A stretch of 64,000 nucleotides of DNA, taken from the NCBI GenBank assembly GCA_021779095.1, contig JAJYBI010000002.1:124001-188000 (forward strand), in the 5' to 3' direction. The notes under the pieces are model-generated. The model saw only the letters and a program-made list of their open reading frames with translations, did not search any database and was not told where the DNA came from. The number at the start of each line of letters is the position of its first letter. The stretch's first letter is position 1. The DNA comes from Deltaproteobacteria bacterium (GTDB lineage Bacteria > Desulfobacterota > Desulfuromonadia > Geobacterales > JAJYBI01). Both the position numbers and the translations under genes were made by a program. Of the stretch, positions 55,251-62,951 are shown one piece after another.

Positions 55251-56414
55251 ATGGAAGAATGTGGTATCCCACTAGATAAAGATAAAAATATTGAAGAGTG
55301 GCTTAAATGTCAGGATACAGCTTCGTTTCCCGATTTTTCCCCAGATCGCGAAAAGTCGTATCCAGAAAGGTATGAAGAAATAAAACGAGCTCTTCTGCCA
55401 ATTCATGACACTGTTGAGAAAGGTGCAATGGCAGCAGGAGCAATCGAGTGGATACACAGATCTATTGAGATCATCAGTGAAATAGAAAATGAAGATGAAC
55501 GCAAATATGAACTTACGAAACTGATTCAATCTGACCCAATAGTGTATCTTAATAATCATGGCAAAGGACATGTAGAAAAAGTAATTGCAAGAGTGTCAGA
55601 AATGTTGCACTTCTTCGATAGAGGACACCTCACGCCATATGAGGGATTTCTATTGCTTTGTGCTATTCAGGCTCACGACATTGGAAACGTATTTGGACGT
55701 GCAGATCACGAAAAAAGATGCCAAGAGATAATGGAGGACAAAGCAAAACCGTTTATACCTGATAAGATTGAAAGAAAAGTTATTGAAAAGTTGGCATTGG
55801 TTCATGGTGGCACTTTTGAGGGCGAAAGGGATACTATAGGTTTTTTGTCAGAGAGCAAACGTCTTAATGATAGGAAAGTACGAAAAAAACTTCTTGCTGC
55901 TCTCTTACGTTTTGCAGATGAACTTGCTGATGACTCCTCACGAGCAGATAGAGAAGGAATAGAAAAAGGAACTATTCTGGACGGTAGTTTAATATATCAT
56001 CATTATTCAAACTCTCTACATACAGTTGTAATCGATAAAAACATAGAAAATGGCCGTGTACAATTAAATTTATCATACGAATTCGATTCTGACGTTGCTG
56101 CTAAACAGTTTACGAAAAATGGAAACAAAAAATTTTTACTTGATGAAATTTACGATAGAACATTGAAGATGGAAAGAGAACGTCGCTATTGCATGCGCTT
56201 TCTTCGTCCTAATTTTTCGTTAGATGCAATTCGGGTTGAAATAATAATACAACACGCAAAGAATCCATTTAAAAGCGACAAAATTAGGTATACCCTTGAA
56301 GAAAATGGTTATCCATCAGATCCTGCTTCGGGCCACATAAAAAGCTTTATGTCTGACATACGCTCAGGAGAAGAGGAAATACAATATTTAACAAAAGAGT
56401 GGGACCTTCAATGA
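55251..56414 (+). CDS. HD-domain protein of conflict-system type
   Basis: 387 residues. HD-type metal site: NHGKGHVEKV (His 103/107), QAHDIGNVFGR (His-Asp about 142), LVHGG (about 184) and LLRFADELADDSSRAD (about 222-235). This pattern fits HD hydrolases acting on nucleotides, and resembles the HD family found beside NTPases in bacterial conflict systems. The C-terminal 120 residues contain no motif I know. It is in tight operon contact with the methyltransferase upstream and overlaps the ATPase by ATGA. Substrate possibilities are dNTPs or a second messenger. Confidence 0.78.
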   Translation: MEECGIPLDKDKNIEEWLKCQDTASFPDFSPDREKSYPERYEEIKRALLPIHDTVEKGAMAAGAIEWIHRSIEIISEIENEDERKYELTKLIQSDPIVYLNNHGKGHVEKVIARVSEMLHFFDRGHLTPYEGFLLLCAIQAHDIGNVFGRADHEKRCQEIMEDKAKPFIPDKIERKVIEKLALVHGGTFEGERDTIGFLSESKRLNDRKVRKKLLAALLRFADELADDSSRADREGIEKGTILDGSLIYHHYSNSLHTVVIDKNIENGRVQLNLSYEFDSDVAAKQFTKNGNKKFLLDEIYDRTLKMERERRYCMRFLRPNFSLDAIRVEIIIQHAKNPFKSDKIRYTLEENGYPSDPASGHIKSFMSDIRSGEEEIQYLTKEWDLQ

Positions 56415-58219
56415 TAGATTTATCCGATAAAAACCCTTTTCAGATAACAACTCCTGAAGATTTAACAGCGGATGAAACTGTTTCGTTGTTTGTTGATGTC
56501 TTTACTGACTTTCAAAAAATAATTGATCCAGGCCATGTTTTTCTAATTGGTCCGCGAGGCGCTGGCAAAAGCATGATGTTTCGCTACCTAATGCCGGATA
56601 GCCAATGTCTGGCAAAAAAATGCACTCTTGAAAAATTACCATTTCTTGGAGTCTATGTTCCTCTGAAAAACACAAACTTCGCATTAGCAGAACTTAGAAG
56701 ATTAGAACATCGACATGCAAGTGATATTTTAAATGAACACATAATGGTTACACATTTTTGTGTTAAAATATTCGATACGTTGGCAAAATCAGAGCTTTAT
56801 CAAGGCAATGAAGTTAAGCAACTAGACGTTAGTTATTTTTACAACGACACATTTCTTCCGATATTACTGCAAACCACGCAGAACAGGGTTGATTACAAAA
56901 TTGATGATGCATGCTCGATTGTTGACATTTTTGCCAAGATGTCGCGTATTTCTGAATCATTATACTCAGATGCGTTTTCTTATGCCAAAAGTCTGGCATT
57001 CAGGACTGAACTTCTACCTTATGATGGTCCATTATGTGATTATTTAACTTTCTTGTACCCAATTTTATCATCACTTTCAAAGCTTCCAGGATTCCCATCT
57101 GGTTCTATTTATCTATTAATTGACGATGCACATTGGCTAACAGAAACTCAGGCAAGGGTATTAAATTCATGGGTATCAACCAGAACAAGTAGGAATGTCA
57201 GCCTTAAAATATCAACTCAGTATAATTACAAATCGTATTACACAACTACCGGCGCGACTATTGACACGCCACACGATTATTCTGAAATTGACATAGCTAC
57301 TATTTATACTGGAAACAACAAATCTAAATATCGAGATAGAATAAGTGACATAGTAAAAAAGCGATTAGCTGCTTTTGGCATCAAAGACGTCGCTCCGGAT
57401 GATTTTTTCCCAGAAGACAAAGACCAGGAAGACAAGATTAAACTAATTGAGTCTGAATACATTGCAAAGTTCGATCGAGGAGAAGGTAAGGGCCACTACC
57501 GAACTGATGATGCTCAAAGATATGCCCGACCCGACTTCATAAAAGGGTGTGCCGGATCAAAAAAAGGTAGTTATCAGTATAGTTATGCAGGATTTAATCA
57601 ACTTGTTCATTTGTCATCAGGAATAGTACGACACTTTATTCATCCTGCTCATCTCATGTATGCCGAGGCAAAGTCCCAATCTAAATCTGACGAAATTATC
57701 AAGTGTATACCACCTTCAATACAAACAGCTATTATACGTGAAGAAGCTAATAATTTTCTTTTCTCAGATCTTGAAAAAATTGAAAGGGCTGGTCACAAAG
57801 ACGCTCCACCAAAAGAAGATATAAATAAATTATCAAACTTGATACAAGGATTAGGTGGTCTGTTTCGACAGACGCTATTATCAGAAAGATCTGAGCGTAG
57901 AGTGTTCTCTATAGCTTTTTCTGATACGCCTTCCGATGAAGTCAAGCGTATTTTGGATCTTGGAAACCAGCTTGGTTATTTTCATAAATCAACTATAGGA
58001 AAAAAAGACAGTAAAAGTGGCGGCAGAACACGTTTATATGTTCTTAATAGAAGACTTGCTCCTATTTGGACGTTAGATCCAACTGGTTTTGCTGGTTATT
58101 TGTTCATAAAAAATGAACTTATTGAAGAAGCTATGCGTCAGCCATCCGCGTTATTACGACGTTTAAGTAAAAACGGAATCCCTGAAGATGCTGAAATAGT
58201 GCAACTCGAGTTGTTCTAA
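56411..58219 (+). CDS. ORC/CDC6-like P-loop ATPase
   Basis: 602 residues. Walker A FLIGPRGAGKSMMFRYL (about 47-54 for the loop). Walker B YLLIDDAHWL (about 232-243) with Asp-Asp, and KISTQ as sensor 1. The next helical region is winged-helix-like. The early part FVDVFTDFQKIIDPGHVFLI and VYVPLKNTNFALAELRRLEH resembles the ORC-type ATPases of conflict systems. Start ATG 56411 overlaps the HD stop codon (ATGA), so expression is coupled. It may sense DNA or phage structures and gate the HD enzyme. The C-terminal 150 residues include charged low-complexity (KKDSKSGGRT). Confidence 0.78.
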   Translation: MIDLSDKNPFQITTPEDLTADETVSLFVDVFTDFQKIIDPGHVFLIGPRGAGKSMMFRYLMPDSQCLAKKCTLEKLPFLGVYVPLKNTNFALAELRRLEHRHASDILNEHIMVTHFCVKIFDTLAKSELYQGNEVKQLDVSYFYNDTFLPILLQTTQNRVDYKIDDACSIVDIFAKMSRISESLYSDAFSYAKSLAFRTELLPYDGPLCDYLTFLYPILSSLSKLPGFPSGSIYLLIDDAHWLTETQARVLNSWVSTRTSRNVSLKISTQYNYKSYYTTTGATIDTPHDYSEIDIATIYTGNNKSKYRDRISDIVKKRLAAFGIKDVAPDDFFPEDKDQEDKIKLIESEYIAKFDRGEGKGHYRTDDAQRYARPDFIKGCAGSKKGSYQYSYAGFNQLVHLSSGIVRHFIHPAHLMYAEAKSQSKSDEIIKCIPPSIQTAIIREEANNFLFSDLEKIERAGHKDAPPKEDINKLSNLIQGLGGLFRQTLLSERSERRVFSIAFSDTPSDEVKRILDLGNQLGYFHKSTIGKKDSKSGGRTRLYVLNRRLAPIWTLDPTGFAGYLFIKNELIEEAMRQPSALLRRLSKNGIPEDAEIVQLELF

Positions 58220-58230
58220 AGGATAATATT

Positions 58231-59199
58231 ATGAAACTCAGCAAATATAACTTATCCGATTTAAATAATTTATTACCTGGAGAATTCGACTTGTTTATCT
58301 GCTCCAGTAGTTTTGAGGAGCGTAGCTTATCTGTACCTAACTCAATTACCAAAAATAAGGCTAAAAAAGTTATAATAGTTAGGAATATTGATTTAATTGA
58401 ACATGTTGGTCAAAACACTAATATTTTATCAGAAATATTTTGCATCAGTTCTGTCGTAAACATCAAAACCTCTGATCCTATTTTAACAGCAGACAATCTT
58501 GATGGCTGCCTTGTCAGTGCTCTTGGCAACAAATTCGAAGGAAAAATTTTATTAGATATTACAGCCTTTACCCATGAATCACTGCTTATTTTACTTCGCA
58601 TTATTTGCTTAAGATACCCCAATGCTCAGATAACATGCACATACGCATGTGCTACAGAATACAGTCTTGGCGACGACGTTAAACACAAATGGCTCAGCAG
58701 AGGCATAGGTGAAGTGAGATCTGTTCTGGGTTTCCCAGGGAATATAGTCCCATCGCGTAAAACTCATTTGATATTGATCGTTGGATATGAGCATGAGAGG
58801 GCTGCAGGAATCATCGAAGCGATTGAACCTAATTCTATCGCATTGGGGTATGGTCGCTCGGCGAGTGCAACAACAGACAAGGATAAGGAAGCAAATGAGC
58901 TATATATGCATCTTGTTGAGCAAATGGCTACCTCATTTTCTGATGTTAAATGTTTTGAAATTCCATGTGACGACCCAGAAGGGACACGCAACGAAATTCA
59001 AGTACAAATCAAATCTGCCGTAGACATGAATATTCTTCTTGCCCCTATGAATAACAAACTTTCTACTGTTGGTGCTGCATGGGCTGCCCTTCAGGACGAG
59101 AACGTGCAAATGTGTTACGCTCAAGCTCTGCGTTACAATTATGCCAATTATTCTAGCCCCGGTTCTCAATTCTATTTTTTTGATTTTGTTTGGCATTAA
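58231..59199 (+). CDS. unrecognised island protein with two Rossmann-like halves
   Basis: 322 residues; I do not recognise the family. The first half begins DLFICSSSFEERSLSVPNSI and includes KKVIIVRNIDL and ILLDITAFTHESLLILLRII; the second half begins HLILIVGYEHERAAGIIEAI and ends LAPMNNKLSTVGAAWAAL. Both halves alternate strand and helix like a Rossmann fold, and could be two copies of a sensor or nucleotide-binding domain. No signal peptide or membrane segment. It starts 11 bp after the ATPase with AGGA before ATG 58231. Operon position suggests it works with the HD and ATPase proteins. Confidence 0.6.
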   Translation: MKLSKYNLSDLNNLLPGEFDLFICSSSFEERSLSVPNSITKNKAKKVIIVRNIDLIEHVGQNTNILSEIFCISSVVNIKTSDPILTADNLDGCLVSALGNKFEGKILLDITAFTHESLLILLRIICLRYPNAQITCTYACATEYSLGDDVKHKWLSRGIGEVRSVLGFPGNIVPSRKTHLILIVGYEHERAAGIIEAIEPNSIALGYGRSASATTDKDKEANELYMHLVEQMATSFSDVKCFEIPCDDPEGTRNEIQVQIKSAVDMNILLAPMNNKLSTVGAAWAALQDENVQMCYAQALRYNYANYSSPGSQFYFFDFVWH

Positions 59200-59219
59200 G
59201 ATTATCTTTGGAAGGGCAT

Positions 59220-60116
59220 ATGAAAACATCTTCCACAATAGCAAATCTTTTCAATAATTCATTTCCTGTCCTTGATGATGGTTTTGTTCGACTGGTTGAC
59301 GTTATGGGGGATGATTCCTCTATAGTTCAAGCAGCGCGCGTATCTTACGGAGAAGGGACCAAGAAGGTCAGTGAGGACAAAGCATTAATAAGGTATTTGT
59401 TACGTCATCGCCATACAACCCCATTTGAGATGTGTGAAATTAAGCTGCATGTACGTGTGCCAATGGATTGTTGGCGACAGTGGATTCGGCATAGGACTGC
59501 GAATGTAAATGAATATTCTACACGTTACTCGATTGCGATTGATGCTGCACAGACGACTGAACCTGATAAATGGCGAATTCAGGCTCAAGGTAACCGCCAG
59601 GGAAGCGAGGGATATTTGCCGACAGAAGTTGGTCGTCAATTGAGCCAAAGGGAGGCAGAACTGCACGATTCATGTCGCAAGGTTTATACTGATCGCATAG
59701 ATGCTGGGATCGCACGTGAACAAGCACGTAAAGATCTACCTCTATCGACTTATACTGAAGCCTACTGGAAAATCGATCTCCATAATCTCCTTCACTTTTT
59801 AGCTCTCAGAATGGACTCACATGCGCAAAATGAAATAAGACAATATGCAAATATTATTGGAAATGAAATTGTCAGCAAATGGGTACCTCTCACTTGGGCG
59901 GCGTTCCTTGACTACCGGTTAAATTCAATATCGCTGTCAGAATCAGAAATAGGCTTTATTGCTTTATTGAACTCAGGGAAACATGGTGTTTTGCTGGAAA
60001 GCATGCAAGAAAGAGGTTGGATCAAAAAAGTCGACAATTCATGGAAGGTAACGAGAGAGGCAGATGAGTTTGCTTCAAAACTCATGACTCTCGGATTGAC
60101 TCCCCCATGGCAATAA
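59220..60116 (+). CDS. thyX: flavin-dependent thymidylate synthase
   Basis: 298 residues. ThyX signature RHRTANVNEYSTRYS (about 89-103) is intact; FAD-contact residues lie in RHRHTTPFEMCEIKLHVRVP and in ALRMDSHAQNEIRQYANIIG near the C-terminal helix. The enzyme makes dTMP from dUMP with methylene-THF, FAD and NADPH. GGAAGGG precedes ATG 59220. It is longer at the C-terminus than many ThyX, with a winged-helix-like tail (ISLSESEIGFIALLNSGKHG). Placed in the AT-rich operon 20 bp after the unknown gene, it looks acquired rather than the host housekeeping copy. Confidence 0.92.
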   Translation: MKTSSTIANLFNNSFPVLDDGFVRLVDVMGDDSSIVQAARVSYGEGTKKVSEDKALIRYLLRHRHTTPFEMCEIKLHVRVPMDCWRQWIRHRTANVNEYSTRYSIAIDAAQTTEPDKWRIQAQGNRQGSEGYLPTEVGRQLSQREAELHDSCRKVYTDRIDAGIAREQARKDLPLSTYTEAYWKIDLHNLLHFLALRMDSHAQNEIRQYANIIGNEIVSKWVPLTWAAFLDYRLNSISLSESEIGFIALLNSGKHGVLLESMQERGWIKKVDNSWKVTREADEFASKLMTLGLTPPWQ

Positions 60117-60139
60117 ATATCCATTAGGACAAGAAACTT

Positions 60140-60173
60140 AAAGGGGACAGGCTAAGCAGCCAGTCCCCTTTTT
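60140..60173 (+). terminator. terminator of the island operon, GGGGACAGGCT type
   Basis: AAAGGGGACAGGCT (60140-60153) folds against AGCCAGTCCCCTTT (60158-60171), followed by TTC. It is 23 bases after the thyX stop. The left arm is the same as in the hairpin at 50160. Confidence 0.8.
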
Positions 60174-60200
60174 CGCGTCATCTGATTGTCATCAATCCCC

Positions 60201-60502
60201 CTACAGCAGCGCCTCCAGTTGCGCAAACACCTGCTCGTCGGTGGAATGCCGCGCCTTGATCCCCCGGAGGGGAAGGCCACCGCACAGCACCCGCACGCCT
60301 TGCACACCGCGCTGATGATCCGGCTGACGTTCTTCTCCGCATCGAACTCCACCGCGCCGTAGGGACAGACCGGGTTGCAGTTGCGGCAGCCGGAGCAGAA
60401 TTTCTCCAGCGCTTCGGAGTAGACCGCTTCCACGGTGAGCTCCCCCTGGGAGATCTTGGCGAGGATGCGGGCCACGGCGGTCCGGGTGACTTTGTTGACT
60501 GA
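60201..60502 (-). pseudogene. HdrA/ferredoxin-type C-terminal remnant
   Basis: In the minus strand a fragment reads FCSGCRNCNPVCPYGAVEFD and CKACGCCAVAFPSG, two 4Fe-4S clusters as at the end of HdrA-like subunits, with one cluster Cys changed to Phe. A frameshift after PSGG then leads to IKARHSTDEQVFAQLEALL and stop at 60201-60203, the natural family end. Upstream an in-frame stop at 60503-60505 replaces the N-terminal flavin part. It is a relic of a larger gene truncated next to the island. Confidence 0.7.
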
Positions 60503-60538
60503 CTAGGATTCATCTTTCCGGAGCCGGTCTGAAAAGAT

Positions 60539-62488
60539 TCAGGCCAATCCGGCTGCGAGCTCCCGCCAATACACTATGTCCAACCGCTGGCAGGCGCGGG
60601 TGATGCAGACATACAGCAAATTACGATCAATGGCGGAGTTACGAAAATCCTTACTATTGGGGTCATAGAGGATCACGTTGGCGAACTCCACTCCCTTGAC
60701 CTGGTGGGCAATGGTGACCGCCACTCCCGGCTCGAAGGTCAACTCTCCTGGTCCGTGCAACCCTGGCACGCCGCACAGCGCCTGATACAGCATCTTCTCA
60801 TCGGTTTTCTTCTTGCAGATCACCGCGGTCAGGCTCTTCGGATCTTCGGCCACCAGCTTTTCGACGAGACGGCGCACGGTCGTGAGTGCCCCCGCCTCGT
60901 CTGTCGCCAGATGGTACTCGAGGGTACCGGAATGCCTGCCCGGCTGCCCGGCGCCACGGTTGCTGATCCGGGCCGCCAGGGCCAGGATCTCATCGGGACA
61001 GCGGTAGGGGACAGACAGTGTCTCGCTGCTCAGGCCGATATCTTTCAGCTGCCGGTGAAAGATATCGAAACCGGCCTCGTCTACCCATGACAGGATCTTC
61101 TGCTTGGAATCCGCACTGACGGTTATGCTGTTACGCTCGTCCGTCGCCGCCAGGATCGCCTCAAGCTCCAGCAGGCCGAGGTCCTGCGCTTCATCGACGA
61201 TGATATGGGCGTAATAATCAAGGGCATCCCTGACCGGGCCGTCCTTCTCGCGCAGCTGGCAGAGCCGCAGCAGCACGTTCAGGTCGGCAAAGGAGACGGT
61301 CTCGCGCTTCTCCCGGTAACGGGTTCGCATCTCCGCAAGGAATGATTCCTGCTCCGCTTCCCGGGCAAACATGGCCTCCAGCACGTAGCGCTGGCCGTAG
61401 AAGCGCCACAGGTCCTGGAACGGTTCCGGCTCTTCTGTCTCCCTGACGTAGCGGGCAAGCAGGCTGGCCAGCCGGGAGGATTTCTTCTGTACGCTAAAGT
61501 CATCTTTGGTGACCGGCTTGACGACCCTGCCCGTCAGGGCGGTGATGGCAGACAGCGCCCAGGCGCTGAAGGTGTCCACCCGGGTGCTGCCCAGCAGGTC
61601 GGCCGAGGTCTGGCGCACGTAATTGCGCAGCACCTTGTTGAACATGAGCACCAGGCAGCGCCGGGGCGGGAACCTGTCGGGGTGGTTGAACTGCAGGCAG
61701 GAGAGCCGGTGGAGGCTGACTACGGTCTTGCCGCTGCCGGCGCCGCCGGTGATCAGCGTGCAGCCATCGGCGGCCTCTTCGGTGATCATGCGGAACTGCT
61801 CGGGAGAGATCAGGGAAACGATATCCACCATCCGGTGGTCCTGGTTTTCGGCCTTGATGGTGGATGTGGAGTGGCACTGCCTGTCGTTGACCACCCACTG
61901 GCCGTCGGTCAGCTCAAAGACGTCACCGCCGCTCTCCAGGCGGCGGAGTCTGCATTTCACGATGTCCACCGTATCCCGTCGGGTGATGACCCCTTCGCGT
62001 TCTGTGCCGTTGATGGTTTCGAGATAATCCTCACCGACCTCATAGTCGTAGTAGAACCGGCTTACGGCCGCTTTCCGCCAGTCAACGATCAGTGCCCTGT
62101 TGTCGTGGGAGACCAGGCCCTGCTTGCCGATCAGGTACTCTTTGCTGCCGATTTTTCTGTCGACGTCAGCGATGCCGATAATCCCGAAGTAGGGGCTCTC
62201 GACCATGGCAAATTCGGTGAGGTACCTGGCGGGGTCAAAGTGCGAGTGTTCGAGCAATTTTTCGGTCAGGCTGTTTTTCTCACGCCAGCTGACCGACGCC
62301 AACCGCTCTTTTTCCAGTTCGGCGGTATAGGCATCGTGATCGGCGAGCCGGGTTTTATTCCGGCGGGCCGTCTCTGCTACCGCGGCATAGATGTCCGTAA
62401 GCCGCTGCTGTTCACGAAGGACAATGTCGTCTGGCGTCTGTCCCTCACCGGCAACGGCGGCAGAGGGTTGTGAATGCATGGAACTCAA
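60539..62488 (-). CDS. HelD/UvrD-like superfamily 1 helicase
   Basis: 649 residues. The N-terminal coiled coil EQQRLTDIYAAVAETARRNK and SPYFGIIGIADVDRKIG are typical of HelD, which removes stalled RNA polymerase. Walker A LITGGAGSGKTVVSLHRLSC; Walker B IIVDEAQDLGLLELEA; late motifs SADSKQKILSWVD, VPYRCPDEI, HQVKGVEFANVILYD and LLYVCITRACQRLDIVYW. It hydrolyses ATP and acts on RNA polymerase or DNA in the cytosol. It is GC-rich like the core genome. ATG 62488 is taken; MHSQPS three codons later is an alternative. Confidence 0.88.
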   Translation of the reverse strand: MSSMHSQPSAAVAGEGQTPDDIVLREQQRLTDIYAAVAETARRNKTRLADHDAYTAELEKERLASVSWREKNSLTEKLLEHSHFDPARYLTEFAMVESPYFGIIGIADVDRKIGSKEYLIGKQGLVSHDNRALIVDWRKAAVSRFYYDYEVGEDYLETINGTEREGVITRRDTVDIVKCRLRRLESGGDVFELTDGQWVVNDRQCHSTSTIKAENQDHRMVDIVSLISPEQFRMITEEAADGCTLITGGAGSGKTVVSLHRLSCLQFNHPDRFPPRRCLVLMFNKVLRNYVRQTSADLLGSTRVDTFSAWALSAITALTGRVVKPVTKDDFSVQKKSSRLASLLARYVRETEEPEPFQDLWRFYGQRYVLEAMFAREAEQESFLAEMRTRYREKRETVSFADLNVLLRLCQLREKDGPVRDALDYYAHIIVDEAQDLGLLELEAILAATDERNSITVSADSKQKILSWVDEAGFDIFHRQLKDIGLSSETLSVPYRCPDEILALAARISNRGAGQPGRHSGTLEYHLATDEAGALTTVRRLVEKLVAEDPKSLTAVICKKKTDEKMLYQALCGVPGLHGPGELTFEPGVAVTIAHQVKGVEFANVILYDPNSKDFRNSAIDRNLLYVCITRACQRLDIVYWRELAAGLA

Positions 62489-62951
62489 ATGAAGGTACTC
62501 CGATACTGTAGTTTGTTGTCATCGTGCGGGGAGATCGCCGGGCGGCCGATGCCTGCCGCCGTTTTTTCAGCCGCCCACCATAAGGGAAATGCGCCCGATA
62601 ATCCACACACAATTACCTCCTCGACGTTGTGATGAAGGCAGGCCCACTGCTGAGACAACCTGCGGGATCCAGCTTTTCTGCTATGTGGGGCAATTGCCGG
62701 GCACCGCTTCAAGTTTTTCCGTTGAGAAAACAGTGGCGTCACGGCCTTCGCTCAAAACCCATTGTCGCCACGATGCCCAACGTGCTATAAACAAAGCAGA
62801 TTGGAACCACAGGGGCGACCCTGTGGTTTTTATTTTTTGCTGTAATTTCAATCCCATATCAAGGCGGCAACTTCGTCGGCCCGTTCTTCGGTTCCTACCC
62901 GCCGTGTTGTCATTTTTGCTGTGAACCCGGAAAACCCAAGGAGTCCGCTCA
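62489..62951 (+). promoter_or_regulatory. intergenic region with promoter and 5' hairpin before the DEAD-box gene
   Basis: TTGTCG (62762-62767) and TATAAA (62786-62791), spaced 18, form a promoter for the + strand. Directly after the predicted start, AACCACAGGG (62805-62814) pairs perfectly with CCCTGTGGTT (62819-62828) and TTTATTTTTTG follows, an intrinsic-terminator-like structure 120 bases before the ATG. It may attenuate the helicase gene. The remaining 270 bases next to the HelD gene show nothing more. Confidence 0.55.

Larger units (their letters stand above)
52100..60130. other. AT-rich genomic island
   Basis: Base composition falls sharply here from a very GC-rich background, with A/T-ending codons in every gene from 53.0 to 60.1 kb. 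Contents are a toxin-antitoxin pair, DUF4365, a DNA methyltransferase, HD, ATPase, an unknown gene and thyX. The flanks hold repeated elements (sRNA-like repeats on the left, a GGGGACAGGCT hairpin at 60140). No integrase, transposase or tRNA is seen, so the entry route is not visible. Confidence 0.75.

Noticed and set aside
54181..56414. Ordinary type II restriction-modification pair
   Set aside because: The gene after the methyltransferase has an HD metal site and no nuclease motif, and the ATPase, unknown and thyX genes continue the operon.
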